A stretch of DNA of 64,000 nt from Lacinutrix jangbogonensis (GTDB lineage: Bacteria; Bacteroidota; Bacteroidia; Flavobacteriales; Flavobacteriaceae), in assembly GCF_000797445.1 (NCBI RefSeq), contig NZ_JSWF01000028.1, positions 186,001-250,000 of the forward strand, written 5' to 3'. The notes beneath the pieces were generated by a model. The model saw only the letters and a program-made list of their open reading frames with translations, was not told the DNA's origin and did no database searches. How positions within the stretch are numbered: position 1 is the stretch's first letter; each line of letters opens with the position of its first letter. Shown one piece after another: positions 18,500-27,587 of this stretch. Made by a program: the position numbers and the translations under genes.

Positions 18500-19483
18500 T
18501 TACACCTCACTAAATATTTTAACAGAGTCACATTTCATTAATTTATCCCCTATAAATTTATCAAATTTATTTAATGAAAATTCTGTAAAAGCTTTTGGGT
18601 GTCCTATAATAACAAAATTTTTCTTATTTTCTTTTGTGTATTTTTTATGAGCGCTATTTAATAAAATCGCCTTATAGCCATCCATTGAAACCACAGAATA
18701 AGAGGGTTTAGTTAACAGTCTTTTTATTTGTTGATTTGAGGTAGGTGATGCATTACCATCTCCATAAGGTTTATGTTTTTTTGATCCAATTTTTTTTATA
18801 AACACAAATTTCCAAAAGAATGATGGGGAAACTTTTGTACTGGCTATAGGGATCTCTATAAAAGAACCATCTTCGTCTTCTATACAAGGATCATTTGAAA
18901 ATTTCCAATGATCTAAATTCTTAGCTGTTGAAAAATTAAACCATTGGGTTTTTGTTGAGTTTTTTCCTTTATAAAATACTGTACTATCAATTTTTAAACC
19001 ATATTTCAAAAAAGCAGTTTTAAGTTTTTCAAAAGGTTGAATGCACCAGCCACCTGCTCGATAAGTATTAATTTTTTTATCAATAATTTCCTCTAACACA
19101 CTTTTATATTTATAAAAAATATTTTCTATTTCATCTTCTGAAAACGCGTCTAACCTATACCTTTTAAGATCAAAAACCCAACCGTTTTCACTATATTCAG
19201 TATCTTCCCAATGAGGATGAATGTGTAACTGTATATCGTGACCATTATCTGAAAGTTCTTTTATTTGATTACGAACTAAGTTATAATCTTGTTCTAGTTG
19301 AGGGTATTGATGCTTGTACTCCTTCAGTTTTATTAAGTATCCAGAATCCACAAAAAAAACACATTTAAAATTATGCTTATTTGCTATTTTGATTAATTCA
19401 TTGGTAGGTTCTATAATACATTTTTCTGGTGTTCCTGAATCGCCAAAAAATAGTTCGTAATCTAAAGTTATAAAAATATTCAT
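18500..19483 (-). CDS. polysaccharide deacetylase-like (NodB-fold) protein
   Basis: 327 residues with a CE4/NodB-like fold. A metal-site acidic pair lies at the N-terminus (ITLDYELFFGD, Asp8), FKCVFFVDSGYL follows, and QLHIHPHWED (His87, His89, His91) supplies the histidines. The later YRAGGWCIQP motif resembles the catalytic arginine loop. No signal peptide or membrane anchor is present, so it should act in the cytosol, perhaps on a nucleotide- or lipid-linked sugar. Canonical TFDDG is replaced by TLDYE, typical of a divergent subgroup in exopolysaccharide loci. N-deacetylation is the best guess, but an inactive or non-amide esterase role is possible. Confidence 0.7.
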   Translation of the reverse strand: MNIFITLDYELFFGDSGTPEKCIIEPTNELIKIANKHNFKCVFFVDSGYLIKLKEYKHQYPQLEQDYNLVRNQIKELSDNGHDIQLHIHPHWEDTEYSENGWVFDLKRYRLDAFSEDEIENIFYKYKSVLEEIIDKKINTYRAGGWCIQPFEKLKTAFLKYGLKIDSTVFYKGKNSTKTQWFNFSTAKNLDHWKFSNDPCIEDEDGSFIEIPIASTKVSPSFFWKFVFIKKIGSKKHKPYGDGNASPTSNQQIKRLLTKPSYSVVSMDGYKAILLNSAHKKYTKENKKNFVIIGHPKAFTEFSLNKFDKFIGDKLMKCDSVKIFSEV

Positions 19484-19534
19484 CAGAAAAAAATTATTTA
19501 AAAAAGTTATGTTCTATTAAAAACTAATTTTAGT

Positions 19535-20791
19535 TTAAATGCTCTTCACATTACTGGTGGACGGTTTTTTATTAAAAAAATACAATAAGGAGTTTATAAT
19601 TGAGAAAAACACAATTCCAAAATGACGCTCAAAAATATTTTCAGTAACACATGTTATCGTTATTATAATTAAAAAACCTATATAAATGTAGTCATAATTT
19701 AAAATACTTATATAGAATAGTTTAATAAACATAAACATAAATAGCAGGAGTAGGGGTAAGCCTCCTATTAATATCAATCCTATATATTGATTGTGTGTAT
19801 TAAATTTCTGAGAAAAGGCGTTTTTAAGTCCCTTTTCTTGATAACAATGTAATAGTTTTGATTTATTTACATAATTACTTCCATAACCAAACAACCAATT
19901 ATCTTTAATGGATTCTAATCCACAAAAACTAATACTTAATCTCCTACTAACAGAAGCACTTTCTCCTGGTTTATCACCATAAACAGCGTATTCAAACTTA
20001 GAGTGAGGACTAAAAACAGTATCGATTACACGTTCCTTTACTATGGGAACATTGCTTAGAACAATAAAAGAAAAGGAGATAAACAAAGAAAATATAACTG
20101 CTCTTTTTATTGTAAGTCGAGATATTAAAAACAATATTAATATTAATATTGTTATTAAAAATTGTATACGACTTCCTGATAACATTGTAATTAATACGCT
20201 ACTCAACATAATAAAAATTGAAAATAGTTTTTCTTTTTTTGAAAATTCACCAAATGTAAATAAGATAAATAAAAGAACCACATTATTAATAAGTCCTAAA
20301 TATGTAGCGTGAACATAAAAATATTTTAGCAAGCCTCTGTAGCTAAAAAAGTACCAGTTTATTTTTGAGAAATCAGGAAATTTACTTATTTGCCTATAAA
20401 AAGCAACAATTATAAGTAATAAATTATATATAAAAATAGAAATGGATAAGTACTTAAAAATATTTTCTCTAGAAACTTTACTCAAAGTCTTAAGTAAAAA
20501 AAAGAGTATTGGAAATAATATTAAAGGAATACATCGAATTAAAAACTCTGATTCTTTATTGAAATTAAAAAAAAACGCACTAATTGTGAGATAAATAAAA
20601 GGTGAAATTAAAAAAAAGCATTTTTTAATTTCATTAAAATTAAATTTAACTTTTGATTTAATAAACAAAATAATTATTGTCAAAGTAAATAGTATTATAA
20701 GTATACTATTATACGATGGTTTTAGCAATAAAGAGAAAATCATTAACGCTATTAATAAATCTATCTTTTTTAATCTTAAAACTTTACTCAA
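19535..20791 (-). CDS. O-antigen ligase/polymerase family (Wzy_C) protein
   Basis: 418 residues with roughly eleven transmembrane helices, starting KIDLLIALMIFSLLLKPS. The large periplasmic loop contains RRLSISFCGLESIKDNWLFG and the diagnostic FNTHNQYIGLILIGGL, the histidine motif of the Wzy_C/WaaL family. It either polymerises undecaprenyl-linked repeats or ligates finished chains to lipid A core in the periplasm; sequence alone does not separate the two. Its start overlaps the GT4 stop by four bases (ATGA), so translation is coupled. Confidence 0.82.
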   Translation of the reverse strand: MSKVLRLKKIDLLIALMIFSLLLKPSYNSILIILFTLTIIILFIKSKVKFNFNEIKKCFFLISPFIYLTISAFFFNFNKESEFLIRCIPLILFPILFFLLKTLSKVSRENIFKYLSISIFIYNLLLIIVAFYRQISKFPDFSKINWYFFSYRGLLKYFYVHATYLGLINNVVLLFILFTFGEFSKKEKLFSIFIMLSSVLITMLSGSRIQFLITILILILFLISRLTIKRAVIFSLFISFSFIVLSNVPIVKERVIDTVFSPHSKFEYAVYGDKPGESASVSRRLSISFCGLESIKDNWLFGYGSNYVNKSKLLHCYQEKGLKNAFSQKFNTHNQYIGLILIGGLPLLLLFMFMFIKLFYISILNYDYIYIGFLIIITITCVTENIFERHFGIVFFSIINSLLYFFNKKPSTSNVKSI

Positions 20792-21858
20792 TTCTTTAAT
20801 GTTTTAATTTGATTAAATAAATCCAAAGCTGTTTTTTCTGAGCAAAATTGTTTAGCCGTTTTTATAGCTTCGTAAGACATCTTTTGTTTTTTTACTTCAG
20901 AAAGATCAATATATAACAAAATTTTATTTACTAAGTCTAAACTGTTGTTTGTTTCAAACAAATAACCATTAACACCATGGCTAATATACGTTTTTAACCC
21001 ACCAATATTACTACCTATTACTGGACATCCACAAGCCATAGCTTCAAGTCCTACTAGGCCTAAACTCTCATGTAGTAGTGTTGGAAATACATTAATATGC
21101 AATTGATTTAAATAAAAAGGTAATTTAGTATGTGAAATAGCACCAACAACTTCTACAGAATCTTCAATATCTAAAAACTTTAGCTTCTCTTTTAATAAAT
21201 TATGATCTGTACCCCCTCCTATCATAATTGCTCTAAACCTAATCTTTCTTTCTTTTAAACCATTTAAGGCATCTAAAAAAACCTGCCACCCTTTTCCTTG
21301 TGTAACTCTAGAAAAAAAACCTAATGTAAGTAACTCTTCTTTTTCTTCGACTTCAAAGGGTTTGAAATTATTAACATCTATTCCTCCGGATGCTGATACA
21401 AATATTTTACTAGCATTAACTTTAAAATTTTCTGTCAGAATGTTTTTAAAAAACTCCGAAGGGACTATGATTAAATCTGATAATAATAATATTTTATTTG
21501 GTGTTTTTCTTAATTGGCCTTTTACATCAATAACGTCTCCACCGTGAAAATTTATTATTATTTTCTTATTTTTATTAAACCTTAAAAAAATTATTAAAAC
21601 TTTAACTGCAATAGCATTATAATGTAAATAAATAATTTCAAAACCAGAAGACCTAATTAGATTAAAACATATAGATACTAAATATTTTAGATATTTAATT
21701 GCTTTCTTAATGGTATTTCTTTCTAATCCTTTTATTAAAGATTTAGCGGTAAACTCTACACCTAACTTAGTCAGTTTTTTTTCCGAATTTTCTACAAAAA
21801 CGCCATAATATGGTGTTTCTATACTAGGATACATGTTAGAAATAAGAAAGACTTTCAT
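20788..21858 (-). CDS. GT4 family glycosyltransferase
   Basis: GT-B fold retaining glycosyltransferase, cytosolic, peripheral to the membrane. The N-terminus MKVFLISNMYPSIETPYYGVF is typical, with the acceptor-side NFHGGDVIDVKG and the donor-side LGFFSRVTQGKGWQVFLDAL. The E-x7-E motif PTLLHESLGLVGLEAMACG ends the active site before PVIGSNIGGLKTYI. 356 residues, complete. It lies between the sulfotransferase gene and a polymerase gene and presumably adds one residue of the repeat unit. Confidence 0.93.
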   Translation of the reverse strand: MKVFLISNMYPSIETPYYGVFVENSEKKLTKLGVEFTAKSLIKGLERNTIKKAIKYLKYLVSICFNLIRSSGFEIIYLHYNAIAVKVLIIFLRFNKNKKIIINFHGGDVIDVKGQLRKTPNKILLLSDLIIVPSEFFKNILTENFKVNASKIFVSASGGIDVNNFKPFEVEEKEELLTLGFFSRVTQGKGWQVFLDALNGLKERKIRFRAIMIGGGTDHNLLKEKLKFLDIEDSVEVVGAISHTKLPFYLNQLHINVFPTLLHESLGLVGLEAMACGCPVIGSNIGGLKTYISHGVNGYLFETNNSLDLVNKILLYIDLSEVKKQKMSYEAIKTAKQFCSEKTALDLFNQIKTLKN

Positions 21859-21900
21859 AGCTTTAAACGTAAGTTTTAAAAATTATTATCATATTCAATT

Positions 21901-22749
21901 CTATATTTTATGTATTTCCCACAATCTAGTGTTAAAGCCAAATTCTTCTTCAAGTTTAATTGCATCTAAAAGCAGTTCCTCTTTTAGGACTAGTTTCTGC
22001 TCAATAGTTAATTTATAATCTTCTTCACTAATTTTTTTACCTCCATACTTTCCTAATCCCAATCGCACCTTATCTTTAGCTATTTGAGGTATTAAGGGTG
22101 TTATGTTTAGCTTTCTTAAAAACTCTCTCAATAACCTATAAGATTTAAAGCTTTGCCCGATGGCCGATTTTTTATCATTGTGCAAATAAGAAGTATCATA
22201 TTGAAAGTCAGTTAATTCTAGAAATGAATTAATCTCTTTCATTACCAATTTAGAGTCTGTTCTTAGTCTTTCGAAATCTACAAATAAAAAATCTTTTTTA
22301 TCGAAAAATTTAAGATATTTAGCTACTTGTTTGTAATATTTTGCTGACTCTATAATCCTAGTGTCTAAACATTCTGTGATTGGTCTAATCGAATCTCTAT
22401 CTGTTAAAAACTGATGCGTTTGAGACTCTATTTTTTTAAAAGGATCTCTAACAACATAAATAAATTTAACATTAATATTAGATTCCTTTATCCTCTTTGG
22501 TATGTTAATAAATCCATCTTGTGTATAATCTGTAGTAGCGTCAATTCCATAGTCATGTTGTTCTGCTACATACTCAACAAATTGTTTTTGATACCATTGA
22601 AGACCTTTTTTCCAATTCTTAATATTACCAAAAAAGTTTGGCTCTTTTTTGAACCCTCCAGCGACTTTAGGATGTTGTCTAATGTATTCATACAAACTAG
22701 ATGTTGCTCCCTTTTTAGTACCTATGATTAGGCAAAACTTATTTAACAT
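21901..22749 (-). CDS. PAPS-dependent carbohydrate sulfotransferase (1)
   Basis: 282-residue cytosolic sulfotransferase. The PAPS 5'-phosphosulfate loop is IIGTKKGATSSLYEYIRQHP (Lys12/Lys13, Thr16, Ser17) and the 3'-phosphate site is YVVRDPFKKIESQTHQF (Arg101, Ser109). These are the two hallmarks of Golgi-type glycan sulfotransferases such as the heparan sulfate O- and N-sulfotransferases. No signal peptide, consistent with PAPS being cytosolic. The start overlaps the upstream FemAB-like gene by 11 bases. The cysC/D/N/Q genes of the same locus would supply PAPS and remove PAP. Acceptor position is unknown. Confidence 0.88.
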   Translation of the reverse strand: MLNKFCLIIGTKKGATSSLYEYIRQHPKVAGGFKKEPNFFGNIKNWKKGLQWYQKQFVEYVAEQHDYGIDATTDYTQDGFINIPKRIKESNINVKFIYVVRDPFKKIESQTHQFLTDRDSIRPITECLDTRIIESAKYYKQVAKYLKFFDKKDFLFVDFERLRTDSKLVMKEINSFLELTDFQYDTSYLHNDKKSAIGQSFKSYRLLREFLRKLNITPLIPQIAKDKVRLGLGKYGGKKISEEDYKLTIEQKLVLKEELLLDAIKLEEEFGFNTRLWEIHKI

Positions 22750-23722
22750 TGCTTTGTTCTTTTAATATTTGATCTATTGGATCTCCGAGATATTTTTTTC
22801 CTTTCAATAACAGTAATATATTAATTGATAGGTTCATTAATTTGTATTTAAAAGGGTTTACTATTACTTTAAAAGCAAAACCTTCCTTTAGAATAGGATT
22901 AAAAGAGGTTTTAAACTTTTGTATATTATAGTACTTTGATTTTTTAGCAGGATTAATTCTTGCTCCTACAAAATCATAATTTTGTACACCTTTATCTCTT
23001 AATAATTTCATTGTTTCAAAGTGTAATAAATTTAAAGCTCCTGGAGAGGGTTTGGGTACACTCCCCCCAAAAAGGTAATATGCTGTTTCATTATTAAATG
23101 GAACCCCTATTACGCCTTGCGTCTCACAATTTTTAACGGCCTTTAATACTAACATATTAGCCCCTAATTCTTGAGTTATTTTTTTTACGTATTCTAATGA
23201 AGGTGCTATTAACTCTTCTCCTTGACGTTTAAAAGTCTCATTCATTAGATGCCATAAATCATAACTACTCGCTTCTACAACTTCCACATTGTCTTTAGTT
23301 GCTTTTCTTACCATATTTCTAGTTTTACTCACAATAGAGAGCATTAACTCATCATCAGGTAAATTAATAGGTTTAACATAAGATCCCCATGGAACTGAAA
23401 TAGAATTTTCTGGAACAGCATTAAACACAGCGTTTGATTGTGCCTTTGAAATACAATCAACATTCAAATTCGATTTGATAAACTCAATCAAATCATTGAG
23501 GTATTTAATCTCTGTTTTATTTGTTAGTGTTTTATCTAAACTAATTATCTCATTTGTAAAGATAAGTCTTCGGAATATTAATTTTTTATCTATTATAAAA
23601 GGTAAGATATTATTATTTTCATCACGAAACCAACCATATTCATTTGATCTACTTTTTAAAAAAGATTTTTTAGCAAATACGGGGAATTTAGAATCATCTA
23701 TATCTCTTAAAATTTCTATCAT
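22739..23722 (-). CDS. FemAB/GNAT-fold acyltransferase-like protein
   Basis: 327 residues resembling the FemAB-type peptidoglycan bridge/GNAT superfamily. Seen are RNMVRKATKDNVEVVEAS, the middle segment ETFKRQGEELIAPSLEYV, GVIGVPFNNETAYYLFGGSV, and ALNLLHFETMKLLRDKGVQ followed by YDFVGARINP, which correspond to the second GNAT-like domain. No signal peptide. FemAB proteins transfer amino acids from aminoacyl-tRNA, and relatives in exopolysaccharide loci are annotated only loosely. Its place between the C5-epimerase and a sulfotransferase (11-base overlap) points to a decoration step on the glycan, perhaps N-acylation of an amino sugar; this is inference. Confidence 0.7.
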   Translation of the reverse strand: MIEILRDIDDSKFPVFAKKSFLKSRSNEYGWFRDENNNILPFIIDKKLIFRRLIFTNEIISLDKTLTNKTEIKYLNDLIEFIKSNLNVDCISKAQSNAVFNAVPENSISVPWGSYVKPINLPDDELMLSIVSKTRNMVRKATKDNVEVVEASSYDLWHLMNETFKRQGEELIAPSLEYVKKITQELGANMLVLKAVKNCETQGVIGVPFNNETAYYLFGGSVPKPSPGALNLLHFETMKLLRDKGVQNYDFVGARINPAKKSKYYNIQKFKTSFNPILKEGFAFKVIVNPFKYKLMNLSINILLLLKGKKYLGDPIDQILKEQSNVK

Positions 23723-23727
23723 TTTTT

Positions 23728-24753
23728 TTAATTAAACATATTATATATATACACTAAGTCTGAATATAGAATATAAGAAGAATATAGGATATAAGGTACA
23801 AAGCCTGATAAGTCTTCTTCAAAAACTTTTGCATATTCATTTAAACTTTCCAATTGACTTTTTTCAAATAAAACCTGTAATTGTATGATATGCAATTTAT
23901 GATACCAGGGATTACAATAGGTAAAATGATTTTTCATTGAAGGTTTGTCTAAAGAATAAGCACTCCAGCCCCCTAAATCAAATTCCTTTATTTTTTCACT
24001 TAAGATCTTTACGTACTTATCAAAAAGTAATCCCGCTTTTTGATTTTTTGTAATTATATACGCGTCATGCAAACCAATTAAGGTATAATTAAACCCGTTT
24101 AAAACATGGGTGGGTTGTTCTGTTGGATATTCTTCTAAAAACTCTCCAAAGATTTTAGAATTATTATATATCCCTCCTTCTTCTATGGTTTTCTCGAACT
24201 GCAATAAACTCTTATGTATTGATTTAATATAAATTGAATCTTTTGTTACCTGATATGCTCGTGAAAAAACAGATAATGCGAAACCTTGAGACAATGCAGA
24301 TTGCCAAGGTGCTTTTATTATTTTATCCAATGTATGTAATGGCACATCAAAAGTAATTCGACCAGAACTGTCTTGTTTATTAACTAACCACTTTGCATTA
24401 ACTAAAAAGGACTTTAAAGCAATGCTATCCTTGCTTCTGTAAGCATTAGCATTTTGAAGGTCCCTTAATGCTGCTAGCCCAATAGCTATAGGGCTATAAA
24501 AGACCTCTTTACCTTTTGTAAGATTTGTCTTTTTAGATCTATCTATCATATAGACACCATCAGAATCTTTTATAAGCGCATTCTTATCTTTATAAAACAA
24601 GAATTTAATAGGATAATTAGTAGAGTATAACCCTAAAGTATTCGATTGTTTTTCTACCTGCCAGGTATTATGAATATTTACTGATCTTATAACAATTGTT
24701 AACATATAAACAGAGATAACAATGAATAATATGCTTTTAATTTTAATTTTCAT
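23728..24753 (-). CDS. D-glucuronyl C5-epimerase homologue (GLCE C-terminal family)
   Basis: Family enzymes invert C5 of D-glucuronate within a polymer to give L-iduronate. The 341-residue protein has an N-terminal signal-anchor (ILFIVISVYMLTIVIRSV) and then an alpha/alpha-barrel with QSALSQGFALSVFSRAY (about 151-167), FLEEYPTEQPTHVLNGFNYT (205-224), GGWSAYSL (261-268) and WYHKLHIIQLQVL (283-295). From memory, human GLCE has nearly the same LEEYPT..VLNGF..SLIGL and DYH..HI.QLQLL blocks. It overlaps the Wzy-like gene by 11 bases. Predicted location is the periplasmic face. Substrate is inferred: a GlcA-containing repeat from Ugd. Activity on heparosan itself is unproven. Confidence 0.85.
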   Translation of the reverse strand: MKIKIKSILFIVISVYMLTIVIRSVNIHNTWQVEKQSNTLGLYSTNYPIKFLFYKDKNALIKDSDGVYMIDRSKKTNLTKGKEVFYSPIAIGLAALRDLQNANAYRSKDSIALKSFLVNAKWLVNKQDSSGRITFDVPLHTLDKIIKAPWQSALSQGFALSVFSRAYQVTKDSIYIKSIHKSLLQFEKTIEEGGIYNNSKIFGEFLEEYPTEQPTHVLNGFNYTLIGLHDAYIITKNQKAGLLFDKYVKILSEKIKEFDLGGWSAYSLDKPSMKNHFTYCNPWYHKLHIIQLQVLFEKSQLESLNEYAKVFEEDLSGFVPYILYSSYILYSDLVYIYNMFN

Positions 24754-25989
24754 AGGTCACTTTATTTTTCATTAATCCCAAAATAAAAATTGAAGCTAAT
24801 ATGCCAGCCACCGTTGGACTATAAAACACATGCCCTGCCATAAATCCATGAAGATAAGCTAAACAACATATAATTAAAACAGACAAGCTGAAAAACGATT
24901 TCTCATTTAGAAATTTAAAAGTTAATTTGAATAATAATAGTCCATAAAAAAAAAGCATTATTGATAATAATACCGTTCCATAAGCCCCTTTAATATCATG
25001 ATAATCTCTTTCTACGTAAGCTCCTTTTTCTTTTGATAGTTTTTTCTTGTCTCCTTTAGAACTTCTTGCAAAATTATTGCTAAATGAACTCATTCCTTCT
25101 CCAAAAATCATTTTAGTATTCCCTCTACTATCAAAATAATCATTTGCCCAGTTTGTTACATCGGATCTAACTCCTTTTTCTAAAATCTTCTCATATTTAG
25201 TTGAAAAATAATTAGAACTTTGAATCATACTATACATGTATATTGTCGTCGAAATTAAAGCAATAAAAGAAAGAAAAAATATTATCACTTTTTTCAATAC
25301 ACTCATTTTTCCATATAAAAATTGAAGAAATATATACAATAAAAAGATTGCAGTTGAAATTAACATTCCTGTTGTCGTTGCCATAAACAACAAGGATAAA
25401 TATCCGGTTAAAAGCCAAAGCCAATGGATTCGAAAATCTCTTTTGTTAAATAAAAAAAAAGCGAATAGAATTAAAATAGTAATTCCAATATCATTTTGAG
25501 CTGAAAAAAAAGATTTAGTTCCAAACCCCCATTTTCCATAAGTTGACAGTCCTAAACCTGTAATAAAAGAAAAACAAATTAAGCCTGTAGCTGCCTTATA
25601 ATACAACTTTAAATATTTAATTATATACTTCTCTTTATTAACAACAGTTATTCTTCTTAAAGCTTCATAAATAATGAAGAAAAAAGTACTTTTTAATAAG
25701 AATGAAAACTCATAAGGCAAACTAAACTGATCATCTAAAAAAAACCATAGAGGAAGATGAAAAGCCCATACAATAACAAAAAAATTAACGATATTTATAT
25801 CTTTTTTTTTAATATATACGAAAAGCATGTGATCCACAGAATGCCTCTATACAATTTACCAATTGAAAAATTAATATCATTAAATTCAAAAACACCATTA
25901 ATTATATCAACAAAAACTGGGATAAATATGATTAAATAGAGTCCTAATTGTGGCTTTTTTTTTACACTTAAAATTAGTTGATTAACCAT
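24743..25989 (-). pseudogene. Wzy-like O-antigen polymerase, frameshifted at a T9 run
   Basis: Polytopic membrane protein with about ten helices, presumably the polymerase of the sulfated-repeat pathway. The frame from 25837 lacks the usual N-terminal helix. The missing part is in another frame, starting MVNQLILSVKKKPQLGL at 25989 and including PVFVDIINGVFEF and IGKLYRGILW, a typical start for this family. The two frames join if the T9 run at 25802-25810 has one more base (ILKKK then DINIVNFF), giving about 415 residues. The ATG at 25989 overlaps the deacetylase stop by eight bases, which supports it as the real start. A 64-residue fragment and an internal start are the alternative reading. 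Confidence 0.75.
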
Positions 25990-26713
25990 TTCTTATTTTT
26001 TTAAACATCCCCCATAATCCAGATACTTTTACAGCAGCTTCGTAAAGGTTAGGAGTGTCGGTTAAACAAATTCTTTTGAGCTTAAAAATGTCTGTATTTG
26101 AGTCATTAAATCCAAAATCGACAGTAACAGCATTGGTATATTCTAACTGTTCTACAATTTTGACATCTCTTTCTCCATATTTACCATATGGGTAAGCAAA
26201 GGAAGTTAATTTTTTATTTAATTTTTTTTCTAAAACAGTTTTTGATTTACCTATCTCTATTATAGCCTTGTCCTCATCGATTTCTAGTAAATTAGGGTGA
26301 GATATCGTATGGCCTTGTAAATCGTATACCCTATTTGCTGTCTCAAAATCAAAATCATTAAAAAGGTAGTATCCATCTAATTCACTCTTATCTGAGCAAA
26401 CATATATTGTGGGTTTATTTTCATATTTATTAAATAAATTTATGAGTTCCATATTACTTTTCCTACCATCATCAAAAGTAATTACTAAAGGGTAATTAGG
26501 TAATGTGTTTAATTTATTATTAATTTTTGCTTGAATAAATGTTTCTAAAGTAATAACACTATATTTTTTATTTAAAAATGCTATAATTCTTTCTGCATTA
26601 TTTAAAGGTAATTCATGCAGAAGTAAAATAGTTGTTTTTTTCTTTTGAAATAAGACTCTAATTAGCCAAGAGAATCCTAAAAAATACATTACTATAAAAA
26701 TAATATTTTTCAT
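25982..26713 (-). CDS. NodB-type polysaccharide deacetylase (CE4)
   Basis: 243-residue carbohydrate esterase 4 protein with a full motif set: TFDDG (Asp81/Asp82), GHTISHPNL (His135 and His139), and AYPYGKYG. These give metal-dependent N- or O-deacetylation. An N-terminal hydrophobic segment (IIFIVMYFLGFSWLIRVLF) acts as a signal anchor and should place the domain at the periplasmic face or hold it at the membrane. It overlaps the sulfotransferase stop by one base (TAATG) and is followed by the Wzy-like gene. Deacetylation of an N-acetylhexosamine in the sulfated polymer would expose an amine, as in heparan sulfate; that is inference. Confidence 0.85.
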   Translation of the reverse strand: MKNIIFIVMYFLGFSWLIRVLFQKKKTTILLLHELPLNNAERIIAFLNKKYSVITLETFIQAKINNKLNTLPNYPLVITFDDGRKSNMELINLFNKYENKPTIYVCSDKSELDGYYLFNDFDFETANRVYDLQGHTISHPNLLEIDEDKAIIEIGKSKTVLEKKLNKKLTSFAYPYGKYGERDVKIVEQLEYTNAVTVDFGFNDSNTDIFKLKRICLTDTPNLYEAAVKVSGLWGMFKKIRNG

Positions 26714-27582
26714 TAATTCCAGATCTTAATTTTATTATTCATAAAAATTTCTAGCTTTTCTATATCTTCTTTATATAATGTGCTTAATAAATATGTTTTT
26801 AATTCTTGACTAATAGTTTCAAAATTGTCGTTTTTTTTATTCAGAGTTTTAAAAAAAACTCTGATTCCTTCTCTAATTTTAAAAGATGGCACTATTATTC
26901 TTAAAACGTTACGTAATACATTCCTTTTTTCTGAATAAAATAGTTTGTGAAATTTTTTATTTTTCACTATAATTTTTGAATTGGAGACTAGGTTTACATT
27001 TAAACTCTCATTAGGATTAACTTGTAGAAACTCTAATATATCTTTAGCAACTGATTCTGGGTTTTCTTTAAGGTTCTCTAAAAATGAAATTTTAATATTA
27101 GACTTACCAAAAGCATCAATAAATTTACGCATGTGATGAAAATACAAGCCTCTGCCTATTAAAACATCGTAAAAAGGCATGTTTTTATCTATTTGTTTAT
27201 TCTTCTTAAAATACTCATTAATATTAAAGCCCTCTATTTTACCATGTCTTTTTTGGTGTAAATATTCCGAAAAACACCTTAATGCTGGATTCCTTAATAT
27301 TAAAAGTATTTTAATGTCTGTACCAAAGTTTTCTACAATCCTTTTTAATGCTTGTTCTGAATACAAATATGTAGCAGAAATTTCACCAGAAATTACTTTG
27401 TCATGATTTGGATTAAAAAAAGACTCATAACTCTTTAGACCTTTAGCGTAATTAATATCGTTATCAAAAAAGTGGAAATCTTTTTCTAAAGGAATACATA
27501 TTTGCGGGTGTTGTATTAAAATATTATGAATAGTCGTTGTTCCACATTTAGCTGCTCCTACATTTAAAAAATGTAATTTCAT
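26713..27582 (-). CDS. PAPS-dependent carbohydrate sulfotransferase (2)
   Basis: 289-residue cytosolic sulfotransferase. 5'-phosphosulfate loop LNVGAAKCGTTTIHNILIQH (Lys12, Gly14, Thr15, Thr16) and 3'-phosphate motif LILRNPALRCFSEYLHQKRH (Arg97, Ser105) are both intact. The R-N-P-x-x-R-x-x-S-x-Y form closely resembles heparan/chondroitin sulfotransferases. It differs widely from the 21901-22749 protein, so the two probably act at different positions. It sits five bases after the Wzx gene and one base into the deacetylase gene, a close pairing of deacetylase and sulfotransferase that recalls animal N-deacetylase/N-sulfotransferase as two proteins. Specificity unknown. Confidence 0.9.
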   Translation of the reverse strand: MKLHFLNVGAAKCGTTTIHNILIQHPQICIPLEKDFHFFDNDINYAKGLKSYESFFNPNHDKVISGEISATYLYSEQALKRIVENFGTDIKILLILRNPALRCFSEYLHQKRHGKIEGFNINEYFKKNKQIDKNMPFYDVLIGRGLYFHHMRKFIDAFGKSNIKISFLENLKENPESVAKDILEFLQVNPNESLNVNLVSNSKIIVKNKKFHKLFYSEKRNVLRNVLRIIVPSFKIREGIRVFFKTLNKKNDNFETISQELKTYLLSTLYKEDIEKLEIFMNNKIKIWN

Positions 27583-27587
27583 TGATA

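Noticed and set aside
22414-22731. Plus-strand 105-codon frame opposite the sulfotransferase
   Set aside because: Antisense to a gene with intact PAPS motifs; the translation is unstructured and Phe/Leu-rich.
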